Assembly: GCA_014323545.1 (NCBI GenBank)
Contig: CP058647.1
Coordinates: forward strand, 124,001 to 188,000
From: Hyphobacterium sp. CCMP332
GTDB taxonomy: Bacteria; Bacteroidota; Bacteroidia; Cytophagales; CCMP332
Direction: 5' to 3'
Length of the DNA: 64,000 bases
Of the stretch, positions 1-8,709 are shown piece after piece; positions within the stretch are counted from its first letter, which is position 1, and each line of letters starts with the position of its first letter. Below the pieces are notes generated by a model. That model did no database searches, was not told where the DNA came from, and saw only the letters and a list, made by a program, of their open reading frames with translations. The translations under genes were made by a program, and so were the position numbers.

Positions 1-856
1 CAAAGGTTTTAATCGAAGGATACTTCAAATTTATTTTTTTGAAAAAATCGTAGTTCACTCCAAAATCACTGAATGGAAAAGAAAACAATTTGTAGTTCAA
101 ATTAAAATTGCTCTCCAGATATTGAAGGGATTTTTGAGTTTGAGAAAGCTGCTCATCAGAATTTAAATCAGAATACAAAGGGTGGTCATGGCTATGTGCA
201 CCAAAATAAAAGCCGCGGTCTATTAAAGATTTTATTTGAGTTGAATCCAAATAAGGTTTTTCTTTTTTCAGAAAAATATTGAAATTCAAATCTATCTTTT
301 CAGCGATATCATCCAATCGTTTTGATTCTAGGTATTTAATAGTCAAAATATCTTGAATCACAAATTCTAAATTTTGATTTGCAAAGCCTAACAATTTCAG
401 TCTTTGCGGATCTTTTATTATTTGATTAACAATTAAACTGGCTTTATATCTATAAAAAAGAGCTTTATTATCGACAAATGCTGAATTTAAAAAGCAAATT
501 GCACTAAGGCCTTTCTCCTCAAGAATGGGCGCGATTACATGATAAAATTCACTCAGACCGTCATCGAAACTTAATACAAATGGGATTTTACCTTTTCGAT
601 TTAATTCAAGGCCATTTAATAGCTCACCCGGATTCAGAGGATAATAGAACTTTAACAAATAGTCCAGATCATATCTGAATTCTCTGACCGACTTATGTCT
701 ATAGAGAAATTTTAGGTGCGATTTAGGCTCGTCTGAAATACAATGATAATAGGGTAAAATACATGGAGGTTTGACCAATCCTGTCAAAAGATTTGTGGGT
801 ATAAGCTTTGTTGCATAGCGAAGACGATTTAAAACTTGTTTTCTATAACCTGCCAA
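1..856 (-). CDS. Polysaccharide deacetylase family protein (3' end outside the window)
   Basis: Read on the minus strand this frame is open from about 856 to the window edge, so the C-terminus is missing. It carries the NodB-fold signatures: SFDDG (metal-binding and catalytic aspartates) near 560-575 and AHSHDHP (the HSxxHP metal-binding motif) near 180-195. The family removes acetyl groups from N-acetylated sugars in cell-wall or exported polysaccharides. An in-frame TAA lies just upstream and there is no ATG before the conserved region, so a TTG at 854-856 is the most likely start. The N-terminus has no obvious signal peptide; the PYYHCISDEP segment resembles the start of the catalytic barrel. 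It is divergent from the downstream hydrolase gene. Substrate unknown. Confidence 0.75.
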   Translation of the reverse strand, partial: MAGYRKQVLNRLRYATKLIPTNLLTGLVKPPCILPYYHCISDEPKSHLKFLYRHKSVREFRYDLDYLLKFYYPLNPGELLNGLELNRKGKIPFVLSFDDGLSEFYHVIAPILEEKGLSAICFLNSAFVDNKALFYRYKASLIVNQIIKDPQRLKLLGFANQNLEFVIQDILTIKYLESKRLDDIAEKIDLNFNIFLKKEKPYLDSTQIKSLIDRGFYFGAHSHDHPLYSDLNSDEQLSQTQKSLQYLESNFNLNYKLFSFPFSDFGVNYDFFKKINLKYPSIKTF

Positions 857-989
857 AACCTTATGCTTGTATTTTTACAATTTAGAATTAAGCCATTTAA
901 AAGTTCAGAAAAGTAAATATTGTGTATTAATACTGATTCGAATAAGCAACATTTTTTTAAATTGAATGTTAAGATCAAAACACCAAAAT

Positions 990-1841
990 ATGAAGACTAC
1001 TTACTTATTGTTTATTGCAATGTTTTCTCTTATCGCTTATGGCTCGGCCGAAAATCAATCTACCGGCTCTGAGTCAAGTGATTCAACCATTATTGAGACT
1101 GAGGTCAAAGAATCAAAAATCGTATCCGAAGAAATTGTTTATAGCGCTGATTCTGTTGAGATGAAAGGTTTCTTGGTTTTCGATGCCAATAACTCTGAAC
1201 CAAAACCCGGAATTCTTGTAGTTCACGAATGGTGGGGTCATAATGAGCATTCAAGAAATCAGGCCAGGAAACTTGCGGAAATGGGTTATGTAGCTTTGGC
1301 TGTTGATATGTATGGAGATGGCAAACAAGCTAAGCATCCTCAGGACGCCGGAAAATTCGCAGGAATGGTCATGAGCAATCTCGAAGGAGCAAAAGCACGA
1401 TTTGATGCTGCGTATAAGGTCCTGGCCTCCAATGAAAATACTGATCCGGAAAAAATTGGCGCCATAGGCTTTTGCTTCGGTGGCAGCGTGGTACTTACCA
1501 TGGCCAATTCGGGAAAGGATCTCGATGCCGTAGCGGCTTTTCATTCCGGGGTTCAATTGCCGGTAATGCCCAATGAAAATCTTAAAGCCAAAGTATTGGT
1601 CTGCAATGGCGAAGATGATCCAATGGTGCCCGCGGAACAAGTTATGGCCTTTAAGGATGCTATGGATGCCGCGGGTGCGGATTACAAATACATAAGCTAT
1701 CCCGGAGTTGTCCATGCTTTTACCAATCCCGGAGCCGACTCCCTCGGTGCTAAATTTGACCTGCCTTTGGCTTATGACGAAAATGCAGATCGTGCAAGTT
1801 GGGAGGAAATGGAACTTCTATTCAGCTCCACTTTTAAATGA
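990..1841 (+). CDS. Dienelactone hydrolase family protein, exported
   Basis: Alpha/beta hydrolase of the dienelactone hydrolase (DLH) family. After a signal peptide (MKTTYLLFIAMFSLIAYGSA) the mature protein has HEWWGH near residue 80, the nucleophile elbow GFCFGG (cysteine nucleophile, typical of DLH rather than serine esterases), DDPMVP (acid) and GVVHAF (histidine), so the Cys-Asp-His triad is complete. An ATG at 966 is in frame, but starting at 990 places the signal peptide at the N-terminus and is preferred. The family hydrolyses lactones or esters; the physiological substrate here is unknown. The stop codon overlaps the start of the next gene (ATGA), so the two are probably co-translated. 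Confidence 0.85.
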   Translation: MKTTYLLFIAMFSLIAYGSAENQSTGSESSDSTIIETEVKESKIVSEEIVYSADSVEMKGFLVFDANNSEPKPGILVVHEWWGHNEHSRNQARKLAEMGYVALAVDMYGDGKQAKHPQDAGKFAGMVMSNLEGAKARFDAAYKVLASNENTDPEKIGAIGFCFGGSVVLTMANSGKDLDAVAAFHSGVQLPVMPNENLKAKVLVCNGEDDPMVPAEQVMAFKDAMDAAGADYKYISYPGVVHAFTNPGADSLGAKFDLPLAYDENADRASWEEMELLFSSTFK

Positions 1842-2104
1842 GTTTAAAGCAAAGAGATCGAGATAGAATTATTGAAATGGCCTGGGAAGACAGAACGCCT
1901 TTCGAGGCCATTGAATTTCAATTCAATGTGACTGAAAAAGAGGTTATAGATCTTATGCGCCGAGAGTTAAAACTCAAAAGTTTTAAGCGCTGGAGAAAAC
2001 ATGTTCAGGGAAGAAAAACCAAACATGTGAAATTAAGAGATAATGCTGTAAAACGATTTAAAAGCTCAAGACAAAAGTCCATTTCACATAATCGTATTAC
2101 CTAG
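1838..2104 (+). CDS. TIGR03643/DUF2805 family small protein
   Basis: Basic protein of 88 residues of unknown function, recognised by its N-terminal pattern RDRIIEMAWEDRTPFEAIE followed by a helix rich in E and K and a KSFKRWRKHVQGRKTKH stretch. This matches, from memory, the DUF2805/TIGR03643 family common in Bacteroidota and Proteobacteria. The first 45 residues look like a helix-turn-helix-type helical bundle and the tail is strongly positive, so nucleic-acid binding is possible but not shown. The start overlaps the stop of the hydrolase gene by the ATGA arrangement. The 3' end overlaps the convergent Spy-like gene by 8 nt. Confidence 0.7.
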   Translation: MSLKQRDRDRIIEMAWEDRTPFEAIEFQFNVTEKEVIDLMRRELKLKSFKRWRKHVQGRKTKHVKLRDNAVKRFKSSRQKSISHNRIT

Positions 2105-2591
2105 ATCTTTTATTAGCCTTTTTTTTTGCCCTCTTTCCAAACTCCTTTCTCAACATTCTTTCCAACATTTTGTCGAATTCCTCAATTTGTGATTCATTGC
2201 AATATGAACGCAGCTCTTTAAAGTGTTCATAAGTAAGGCTGTCTATTTTAATATGTAAATCGCCAATTTTTCTCAAAAGGGGTGAAATTTCTTCTTTTTC
2301 GGCATTTCTTACGTTGGCGTCAAACAAAACTTTTTTTACAGTCATCAATTCTCTTTCAACAGGTTTGATTTGTTCAAAATGTCTTGATCTTGCTTCATGG
2401 AAATCCTGCATTTGTGATTCTGATAAACCAATATTCTTTTTCAGGATTTTTTCCATTCTATGCTCATTTTTATGTCTGTCGTGTTTTCCTTTATGGTCCT
2501 TAATATGGCCATACCAAATAAATCCAATACTAAATACATTTAGAATTGCAAGACTTATGATCAGTATAATATAAACTTTAGTATCCTTCAT
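2097..2591 (-). CDS. Spy/CpxP-like membrane-anchored protein
   Basis: Protein of 164 residues with one N-terminal membrane segment (about residues 6-28), a His-rich stretch just outside the membrane (HIKDHKGKHDRHKNEHR) and a helical domain containing GLSESQMQDFHEARSRHF, a version of the LTxxQ motif of Spy/CpxP proteins. The C-terminus is very basic. In Bacteroidota such proteins are often the third gene of ECF-sigma operons and sense or buffer metal or envelope stress, like the sensor CnrX/ZraP group. It overlaps the preceding membrane gene by 14 nt, so it belongs to the sigma-factor operon. A role as a periplasmic sensor for the sigma factor is inference. Confidence 0.65.
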   Translation of the reverse strand: MKDTKVYIILIISLAILNVFSIGFIWYGHIKDHKGKHDRHKNEHRMEKILKKNIGLSESQMQDFHEARSRHFEQIKPVERELMTVKKVLFDANVRNAEKEEISPLLRKIGDLHIKIDSLTYEHFKELRSYCNESQIEEFDKMLERMLRKEFGKRAKKKANKRSR

Positions 2592-2886
2592 TTTCTGCTA
2601 TTTCAATGTAAGATTCAAAATCAATGCTGTAATTATTAAAATAGTCATCATTTAACTCTACAGCGCTATTGTTAAATGATAGCTCAACGATTTGTGTACG
2701 AAAGAAAATGGAAAGGTTTAGAACAAGGATGATCGTAGCGGCAATTTTTAGCAGCGGCATAGGAATTATAATGGTTCTTTCAGACATTCGTTTTTCAAGC
2801 TCATCGTAAAATGAATCCGGTGCCTTGGCCTTAATCAAATTGTCGAGGCTGCTCAGAGTTTTTTCTATTTCTATTTCTTTTTCCAT
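2578..2886 (-). CDS. Small membrane protein, possible anti-sigma factor
   Basis: Protein of 102 residues between an ECF sigma gene and a Spy-like gene on the minus strand. Residues 1-45 are charged and presumably cytoplasmic (LSSLDNLIKAKAPDSFYDELEKRM), residues about 46-64 form one membrane helix (LLKIAATIILVLNLSIFF), and a short acidic tail follows outside. Position and topology fit a minimal membrane anti-sigma factor, but there is no zinc anti-sigma HxxxCxxC motif, so the call rests on context. It overlaps the downstream gene by 14 nt and starts about 40 nt after the sigma gene. Confidence 0.55.
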   Translation of the reverse strand: MEKEIEIEKTLSSLDNLIKAKAPDSFYDELEKRMSERTIIIPMPLLKIAATIILVLNLSIFFRTQIVELSFNNSAVELNDDYFNNYSIDFESYIEIAENEGY

Positions 2887-2926
2887 TTTGTATTTATTTA
2901 GATGCCATATCTCTAAAAAACTTGTA

Positions 2927-3493
2927 TCAGGACTTATAATAATTTTCCAGTTCTTTTCTCAGGTTTGTTTTTGCTCTGAAAATCAATGATTCCACAGCGC
3001 TCAAACTCATTTCCATGATATCAGCAATTTCCTTATAGGCAATGCCCTCTATTTTATGAAGCACAAAAGCAGTTCTTTGTTTTTCAGGCAGGGATTCAAT
3101 TTTTGAATAGAGGATTGTTGCTCTTTCTCGATTTTCCAATTGAATTCCGGGATGTTCCCAAATAGATCTGTTTTTCTGATCTTCAATAGAAATGGTATTA
3201 AAAAATCCACTTCGTTTTTCCCTGGATTTCCATCTTAAAAATTCAAGTGATTTGTTGACTGTAATCCTGTATATCCAGGTACCGGCCTTTGAATCACCTC
3301 TGAATGTATGAGCCTTCTCATGAATATGAAGAAATATATCCTGTGCTATTTCTTCTGTATCTTCCTGTCGTTTAAGGAAGCCAAAGCAGGTGTTGTACAC
3401 CTTGTCCTGAAAACGGCTTACCAATTCCCGAAAAGACTCATTAAGGCCTTCTCCTGTTTCAATAAGTAATTGTTCATCGGACTTTCTTACCAT
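2927..3493 (-). CDS. ECF-type RNA polymerase sigma factor
   Basis: Sigma-70 family factor of 188 residues with the two ECF domains: region 2 (FRELVSRFQDKVYNTCFGFL, EDTEEIAQDIFLHIHEKAHTFRG, and the -10 recognition helix around AGTWIYRITVNKSLEFLR) and region 4 (LPEKQRTAFVLHKIEGIAYKEIADIMEMSLSAVESLIFRAKTNLR), joined by a short linker. It would direct transcription of its own operon and envelope-stress genes. It heads a three-gene minus-strand operon with a small membrane protein and a Spy/CpxP-like protein, and is separated from the upstream Spy-like gene by a hairpin terminator. Confidence in the family is high; the stimulus is unknown. Confidence 0.92.
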   Translation of the reverse strand: MVRKSDEQLLIETGEGLNESFRELVSRFQDKVYNTCFGFLKRQEDTEEIAQDIFLHIHEKAHTFRGDSKAGTWIYRITVNKSLEFLRWKSREKRSGFFNTISIEDQKNRSIWEHPGIQLENRERATILYSKIESLPEKQRTAFVLHKIEGIAYKEIADIMEMSLSAVESLIFRAKTNLRKELENYYKS

Positions 3494-3510
3494 AGGTTAG
3501 AAATAAAAAA

Positions 3511-3532
3511 GGCCATTCTTTATGGAATGGCC
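3511..3532 (-). terminator. Rho-independent terminator downstream of the Spy-like gene
   Basis: Perfect 8-bp inverted repeat GGCCATTC / GAATGGCC with a 6-nt loop, followed on the minus strand by a T-rich run. It lies 21 nt after the stop of the gene at 3553-4017 and before the sigma factor start, so it separates that gene from the sigma operon. Confidence 0.75.
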
Positions 3533-3552
3533 CGAATTTAAATTAATACATA

Positions 3553-4017
3553 TTAATGGTGGGCTTTATGTTTGGCCTTTTCCATTCTCCTTTCTCTATG
3601 CATATCGAATGTAATTCTTTGATCGTCATTCAGCAATGCTCGAATATCCTGTTGTGCTTTCGCTTCTCTTTTTGCAATACTGGCTTTCAAAGCTGCGATT
3701 TCATCAATCTGCTTATTAATTGCATCCATATCCGGCTCATCTGCTGATCTGAGTGTTTTGAATCTGGCTTCTTTTTCGCCCAATTCATTTCTTAAGGGTT
3801 TCATGTCCTTCATAGCTGAAAGACGTATGGACTTTATATTTTCCTTTTGATCCTCAGTCAGATTGGGAATTCTTTCTTCAATATTTGCCATTCGATCCTT
3901 GCGCATTTCCTGACCTTTCTGTCTTTGTTCAGCTTCCTGTGCCATCGACAACATTGGTAAGCTTAATAAGAGCATTGCTAAAAATGTTCCGCCGATTAAT
4001 TTGATTCTCCTTTTCAT
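3553..4017 (-). CDS. Spy/CpxP-like periplasmic protein (LTxxQ-type)
   Basis: Protein of 154 residues with a clear signal peptide (hydrophobic 9-26, cleavage after SMA) and a highly charged, fully helical mature part. NLTEDQKENIKSIRLSAM matches the LTxxQ-type repeat of Spy/CpxP; a second half-repeat LLNDDQRITFDMHRER follows near the C-terminus, which ends in a His-rich tail (HKAHH). Such proteins act as periplasmic chaperones or metal-responsive modulators. It sits directly upstream of an ECF sigma operon that ends in another Spy-like gene, suggesting a shared envelope-stress or metal-stress function, although a terminator separates them. Confidence 0.7.
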   Translation of the reverse strand: MKRRIKLIGGTFLAMLLLSLPMLSMAQEAEQRQKGQEMRKDRMANIEERIPNLTEDQKENIKSIRLSAMKDMKPLRNELGEKEARFKTLRSADEPDMDAINKQIDEIAALKASIAKREAKAQQDIRALLNDDQRITFDMHRERRMEKAKHKAHH

Positions 4018-4100
4018 GATTTTAAATTTTTGTTACAATTACTTAGATGCCATTTGAAAACAAAACTTGTGCCAGAGAAAAAAATATTTCCAGAATCCAA

Positions 4101-4685
4101 CTAAAACTCAACTTTTGGAGCTGATTCAGCCCCTTCATCCGCTTCGAACATAGGTCTTTTGTCAAAATCAAAAAATCCGGCATAAATATTATTGGGAAAT
4201 TGACGGATATAGGTGTTATAATCTCTTACAGTCTCGTTAAAGCGTTTTCTTTCAACAGATATGCGATTTTCTGTACCTTCCAATTGCGCCTGAAGCTCGA
4301 GAAAGTTCTGATTGGACTTGAGGTCTGGATAGCGTTCTACGGTAACTAAAAGTCTGCTTAGTGCAGAATTTAGTTGACCCTGAGCCGCCTGAAACTTTTG
4401 AAGATCAGCAGCATTGGAAGGATCGATTTTAATACTGCTCGCATTCGCTCTTGCTTCTGTAACGCCCACTAATACATCCTTTTCCTGTTCTGCAAATCCT
4501 TTTACCGTATTGACCAGGTTTGGAATTAAATCAAGTCTTCTTTGGTATTGTGTTTCCACATTGGCCCATTGTGCTGATACAGATTCATCTTTGCCAACCA
4601 TTGAATTATATGTGCCTTTAATACTTGAATAAGCTATAATAAGTACTAGGACAACAACGCCTATAATGATCCAGGATCTTTTCAT
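4101..4685 (-). CDS. lemA: LemA family protein
   Basis: LemA protein of 194 residues: one N-terminal membrane helix (about residues 4-22), then a long helical hairpin with the family signatures NVETQYQRRLDLIPNLVNTV, FAEQEKDVL, ALSRLLVTVERYPDLKSNQNF, LEGTENRISVERKRFNETV and YNTYIRQFP. The biochemical function of LemA is not settled. In many Bacteroidota lemA is the first gene of an operon with two TPM-domain genes; here the same three genes are adjacent but lemA is inverted and divergent from the TPM pair, with about 70 nt between the starts. Confidence 0.9.
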   Translation of the reverse strand: MKRSWIIIGVVVLVLIIAYSSIKGTYNSMVGKDESVSAQWANVETQYQRRLDLIPNLVNTVKGFAEQEKDVLVGVTEARANASSIKIDPSNAADLQKFQAAQGQLNSALSRLLVTVERYPDLKSNQNFLELQAQLEGTENRISVERKRFNETVRDYNTYIRQFPNNIYAGFFDFDKRPMFEADEGAESAPKVEF

Positions 4686-4758
4686 AATTTAGTGTTTTGA
4701 CGTAAAATTAAGCATAAGCTTTTATTCTTTAATTTTTCAATTGATATTTACTCCAATA

Positions 4759-5664
4759 ATGTCAAAAACAAATAATAATAAAGCATTAATTATTCCCTTC
4801 TTGCTGACTTTTGTGTTTGCATGCAACTTTGTAAATGCGCAAGACCTCATTTCGATTCCAAAATTAGAAAGTCCTGTAACAGACCTCACATCCACCCTCC
4901 AGTCCTCACAAAAAGCAAAAATTGATAGCTTCTTACTCGAATTCAGCTCAAAAAAAGGAAGTCAAATAGTCGTTTTAATTATTCCCACCACAGCAGAAGA
5001 AAGTATCGAGGAGTTTGGGATCAGAGTGGCAGACAAATGGAAAATTGGAAGAGAAGGCCAGGATGATGGTGTAATTCTAATCGTAGCAAAAGAGGATCGC
5101 AAAATCCGAATAGAAGTGGGTTATGGACTTGAAGGTGCCATTCCCGATGCTTATTCCAAACGAATTATCGAAACCATCATATTGCCTGAATTTCGATCGG
5201 GAGATTTTTACCATGGCATCAATGAAGGTGTACATGCGATAGTAGATTTAATTAATGGTGAGGCCTTGCCAACACCAAGTCAGGAAACAACTGAGGATTT
5301 TCAAAATTTTGGATTAATTGCCCCACTTACCATGATTTTCATGATTTTGATTATTTCTATTGGAGCTGCACTCAAAAAGAAATTGGGTAGACTAAAAACC
5401 AGTATAATCATTTTTGGTGCTGCATTTTTAATTTATTATTTGCTGTTCTCAATTTTTGCAGTCGCAGCTGTCATATCTGTTTTCTTAACCTTTATCGTAA
5501 ACCTCACCGGTTATGGTGGTGGTCGTAGTGGCGGAGGCTATCGCGGATATGGAGGCTATGGCGGATTCGGTGGTGGCGGGTTCAGCAGTGGAGGAAGTTT
5601 TGGAGGAGGATTCAGCGGTGGTGGTGGAAGTTTTGGCGGCGGTGGCGCCTCAGGAAGTTGGTAA
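4759..5664 (+). CDS. TPM domain protein with glycine-rich tail (YgcG-like)
   Basis: Exported membrane protein. A signal peptide ends at VNAQ; residues about 30-175 form the TPM (Psb32/YgcG) domain, with the typical SPVTDLTSTL start, KGSQIVVLIIPTT, GVILIVAKEDRKIRIEVGYGLEGAIPD and a C-terminal RSGDFYHGINEG. Two membrane helices follow near residues 185-245 and then a Gly/Ser/Tyr-rich tail of about 60 residues. An in-frame TTG at 4741 exists, but ATG 4759 gives the better signal peptide. It precedes a second TPM gene by 4 nt. The pair is expected to work with LemA at the membrane; the exact role is unknown. Confidence 0.85.
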   Translation: MSKTNNNKALIIPFLLTFVFACNFVNAQDLISIPKLESPVTDLTSTLQSSQKAKIDSFLLEFSSKKGSQIVVLIIPTTAEESIEEFGIRVADKWKIGREGQDDGVILIVAKEDRKIRIEVGYGLEGAIPDAYSKRIIETIILPEFRSGDFYHGINEGVHAIVDLINGEALPTPSQETTEDFQNFGLIAPLTMIFMILIISIGAALKKKLGRLKTSIIIFGAAFLIYYLLFSIFAVAAVISVFLTFIVNLTGYGGGRSGGGYRGYGGYGGFGGGGFSSGGSFGGGFSGGGGSFGGGGASGSW

Positions 5665-5668
5665 TATT

Positions 5669-6325
5669 ATGGCAAGATTTAATTTTAGCGAAAAAGACAA
5701 GGAAAAAGTTAAAGCGGCGGTAGAAGAACTCGAAAAAGTATCTTCCGGTGAAATCGTGACTTATTTTGCTAAGAAATCAAGCAATTACGATTCTGCAAAA
5801 TGGTCCAATGCACTTTTATTTATGGCATCGGCTACTTTTATGCTGACCATCATGTCTTACATGTGGTGGTTACCTGGTACTATTGGTACGTTTGAAACAA
5901 GCGGCTTTATACTGCTTTGTGGAATATTTGGATATGTGCTTGCCGGGGCACTTCCATCCTATCGTTTGTTTATCGTCGGTCGTGAAAATGCTTACCACAA
6001 AGTAAGGTTAAGAGCTATAGAAGCTTTTATCAATGAAGAAGTATTTAATACCAGAGACAGAACAGGTATTCTGTTTTATGTCAGTGCTCTTGAACATCAG
6101 GTGATAGTAATGGGCGATAGCGGAATAAACCAAAAAGTAAATCAGGAAGACTGGGATTCAGTAGTCACCCAAATACTCGAAGGAATAAAAACCGATGAAG
6201 TATCCGATGGGCTTGTTAAGGCCATACATTCTTGCAAGGAACTGCTGATTAAAAATGGATTTCATGTTAGAAGTGATGATACCAATGAGTTATCGGATGA
6301 TATCAGAATCGAAGATCATGAATGA
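5669..6325 (+). CDS. TPM domain protein, second paralogue
   Basis: TPM-domain protein of 218 residues. The same frame is open for another 156 nt upstream, but that part is the out-of-frame reading of the glycine-rich tail of the previous gene; ATG 5669 begins the recognisable domain MARFNFSEKDKEKVKAAVEELEKVSSGEIV. Two membrane helices lie near residues 45-90, followed by the second half of the domain (RDRTGILFYVSALEHQVIVMGDSGI) and an acidic tail. No signal peptide is visible. It lies 4 nt after the first TPM gene, and its stop overlaps the next start (ATGA), so the three genes form an operon. Confidence 0.82.
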   Translation: MARFNFSEKDKEKVKAAVEELEKVSSGEIVTYFAKKSSNYDSAKWSNALLFMASATFMLTIMSYMWWLPGTIGTFETSGFILLCGIFGYVLAGALPSYRLFIVGRENAYHKVRLRAIEAFINEEVFNTRDRTGILFYVSALEHQVIVMGDSGINQKVNQEDWDSVVTQILEGIKTDEVSDGLVKAIHSCKELLIKNGFHVRSDDTNELSDDIRIEDHE

Positions 6326-6840
6326 ATTTAAAGGAAGAACTACAAAAGGAATATAGCTCTGTCAACTCTATAAGGCTGGCTGCATATATTAAAGACCACA
6401 AAAATAAAACAGCCGAATTAATGGCCTTGTATTCCGGAAAAGATCAGGAATTGGCTAAAAGGGCATCATGGGTTTTACAACATCTTCACAATCTTGCCCC
6501 TGAGCAATGCGATCCCTTTCAGAATTTAATAATAAATACATTAAAAAAAGCCTCTATTCACGATGCCGTAAAAAGGTCAGGGTTAAGAACGCTTGCAGAT
6601 CAATCAATCGACGAGGAAAACCTGGGCGAAGTCGCTGAAATATGTTTTAACTTTTTAAACAGCATGCATGAAGCCGTTGCCGTGAAAGTACATGCAATGG
6701 AAATACTTAAGAATATTGTGAAACGAATTCCGGAATTGAAAGAAGAACTCCTCTTTTCAATTGAAGAGCAACTGCCATTTCAGAGCAGTGGATTTAAAAA
6801 CAGGGCTAGCAAAATCCTCAATTTCCTGAATAATCTATAG
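6322..6840 (+). CDS. Uncharacterised alpha-helical (HEAT-like) protein
   Basis: Cytoplasmic protein of 172 residues without signal peptide or membrane segment. It is predicted to be wholly helical, with spaced hydrophobic pairs such as LAKRASWVLQHL, AVKRSGLRTLAD, AVKVHAMEILKNIVKR and RASKILNFLNNL, the pattern of HEAT/armadillo-type repeats. I do not recognise a named family. The start overlaps the stop of the TPM gene (ATGA), so it is translated with the TPM pair. A scaffold or binding role is possible but not shown. Confidence 0.6.
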   Translation: MNLKEELQKEYSSVNSIRLAAYIKDHKNKTAELMALYSGKDQELAKRASWVLQHLHNLAPEQCDPFQNLIINTLKKASIHDAVKRSGLRTLADQSIDEENLGEVAEICFNFLNSMHEAVAVKVHAMEILKNIVKRIPELKEELLFSIEEQLPFQSSGFKNRASKILNFLNNL

Positions 6841-7137
6841 TAAAGGATTTTCAAAAGGCCAGAAACTACCCTTATGTTTTATTTTGTCATGTATATTTTG
6901 CAATCATATTTCAGATCATTTTGCATGAAATTCATATAAATTATTTGTATTTATTATATTTTTTTTTGCTTTAAATCTAAAGGAAGCAATACTCTCTGTC
7001 TAATAACAACGCATCTTATAATTTCCGCAAGTCATTCAAATTACATCATTAACAAGAGCAGTCAATATTGGTTATCTTCACTGTACTTATTGCAAGTCGT
7101 TAAAACAAAGACGCTAAGTTTAAAGCAATAAAATCAA

Positions 7138-8670
7138 TTGTCGATCGAATCGGGACAAAAAATAGAACCCAGAAATGAAATATGGCTGCTTATAGCAACC
7201 ATCACAGCTTCGAGTATGGCCATGATTGATTCTACTGCATTAAATGTGGCACTACCCGCACTTCAGAAATCATTGAATATCAGTGGCGCTCAATTGCTAT
7301 GGGTGGTCAATTCTTATCTGCTTTTTCTCTCATCGCTATTGCTTGTCGGTGGTTCACTCGGTGATTACCTGGGCAGAAAAAAAATATTTATGTTGGGAAT
7401 AGGAATTTTTGCTCTCAGCTCGATCGCCTGCGGAGTTTCTCCAAACGGTCTTTTTTTAATAATTGCAAGAGCTGTTCAGGGAATCGGAGGTGCATTAATG
7501 GTGCCGGGTAGTTTAACATTGATTGCAACATTATTCCCTCAGGAAAAAAAAGGACGTGCCATCGGAACCTGGTCTATGTTTTCGGCACTTACCACTATAT
7601 TGGGGCCTGTCCTGGGAGGTGTTTTTGCCAATCTGGGATTATGGCGATGGGTATTTTTTATCAATGTACCTCTTGGGCTTATGGCTCTGTGGATTCTTTC
7701 TTTTAAAATTCCCGAATCAAAAATCAGGAAAAAAGAAGGTGCGCTTGATTTTAGCGGGGCTCTGTTCATCACTTTTTCATTGGGTTTTGCCACCTATGGT
7801 TTTATACAAGCCTCAGAATGGAGTTTTTCCAATCCAATAATTATTGCAAGCCTGCTTCTTAGCGTTGTATTCTTCTCCATATTTATAGTGATTGAAAAAA
7901 GGGCTAAAAATCCGCTCATGCCATTATTCTTATTTAGAAATAACACTTTTTCAGCCTTAAACTTTCTGACATTTTTAATTTATGGAGGATTGGGTGCGGT
8001 ATTGTTTTTTCTTCCACTCAATATCATCCAAATCCAGGGTTATTCTGAAATAATTGCTGGTTTGGGGATACTTCCCTTTGGTATTCTAATATCAGTATTG
8101 GCGAGAATTTCAGGAAAATGGGTAGATAAATACGGCTTTAAAAAATTGTTAATCATTGGACCTCTTATTACAGCCATTGGCTTTGCGGCTTTTTCAATTA
8201 TAGGATACATAGGAAATACTATGACTTTCATTTATACATTTTTACCGGTTTTGATTATTTGTGGCATTGGTATGGGATTGACGGTTGTTCCTTTAACAAC
8301 GGGTATAATGATGAGTATAAAGGAAAGCCACACAGGGGCTGCCAGCGGTATAAATAATACTATTGCCAGGGCTGCCAGTGTAATTGTTTTGGCCATCATG
8401 GGTTCATTAGCCCTCATTCAATTTAAAAAAGACTTTAAAAGCGACATGGATTTAAATTCATATACGCTTGAACAAAGAGAACATCTCGATAAAGAACTTT
8501 TAAAATTTGCCGAAGCTAAAGCACCTGAAATATTTAATGAGGAGGAAAAAGATAGAATCAATCTCAACATAAGGGAGAGTTTTTTAACCATTTACAAACA
8601 CGTTTGTCTGATCGGTGCATTTATGCCTTTGATAGGTGCTGTATTTATCTATTTTTATGTCAGGGAATAG
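7138..8670 (+). CDS. MFS drug-efflux transporter, DHA2 (EmrB/QacA) family
   Basis: Transporter of 510 residues with about 14 membrane helices, the topology of the DHA2 drug:H+ antiporters. Motif A is GGSLGDYLGRKKIF after helix 2, ARAVQGIGGALMVPGSLTLIA is the helix-4 motif B region, and the helix-5 antiporter motif C region is GPVLGGVFANLGLWRWVFFINVPLG. The start is TTG: an in-frame TAA lies 7-9 nt upstream and no earlier start exists. It is followed after about 40 nt by a reductase gene on the same strand. The substrate cannot be told from sequence. The 297 nt upstream contain no gene or RNA that I can see. Confidence 0.9.
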   Translation: MSIESGQKIEPRNEIWLLIATITASSMAMIDSTALNVALPALQKSLNISGAQLLWVVNSYLLFLSSLLLVGGSLGDYLGRKKIFMLGIGIFALSSIACGVSPNGLFLIIARAVQGIGGALMVPGSLTLIATLFPQEKKGRAIGTWSMFSALTTILGPVLGGVFANLGLWRWVFFINVPLGLMALWILSFKIPESKIRKKEGALDFSGALFITFSLGFATYGFIQASEWSFSNPIIIASLLLSVVFFSIFIVIEKRAKNPLMPLFLFRNNTFSALNFLTFLIYGGLGAVLFFLPLNIIQIQGYSEIIAGLGILPFGILISVLARISGKWVDKYGFKKLLIIGPLITAIGFAAFSIIGYIGNTMTFIYTFLPVLIICGIGMGLTVVPLTTGIMMSIKESHTGAASGINNTIARAASVIVLAIMGSLALIQFKKDFKSDMDLNSYTLEQREHLDKELLKFAEAKAPEIFNEEEKDRINLNIRESFLTIYKHVCLIGAFMPLIGAVFIYFYVRE

Positions 8671-8709
8671 TCTAAAATATTTCTCATATTCACTTAAAAA
8701 AATCATATT

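Noticed and set aside
5513-5668. Upstream extension of the second TPM gene
   Set aside because: It is the out-of-frame reading of the glycine-rich tail of the first TPM gene (Val/Ala-rich artefact); the domain begins at ATG 5669.
6841-7137. Possible RNA gene or riboswitch upstream of the efflux gene
   Set aside because: AT-rich, no convincing conserved stem set or tRNA cloverleaf found by eye.
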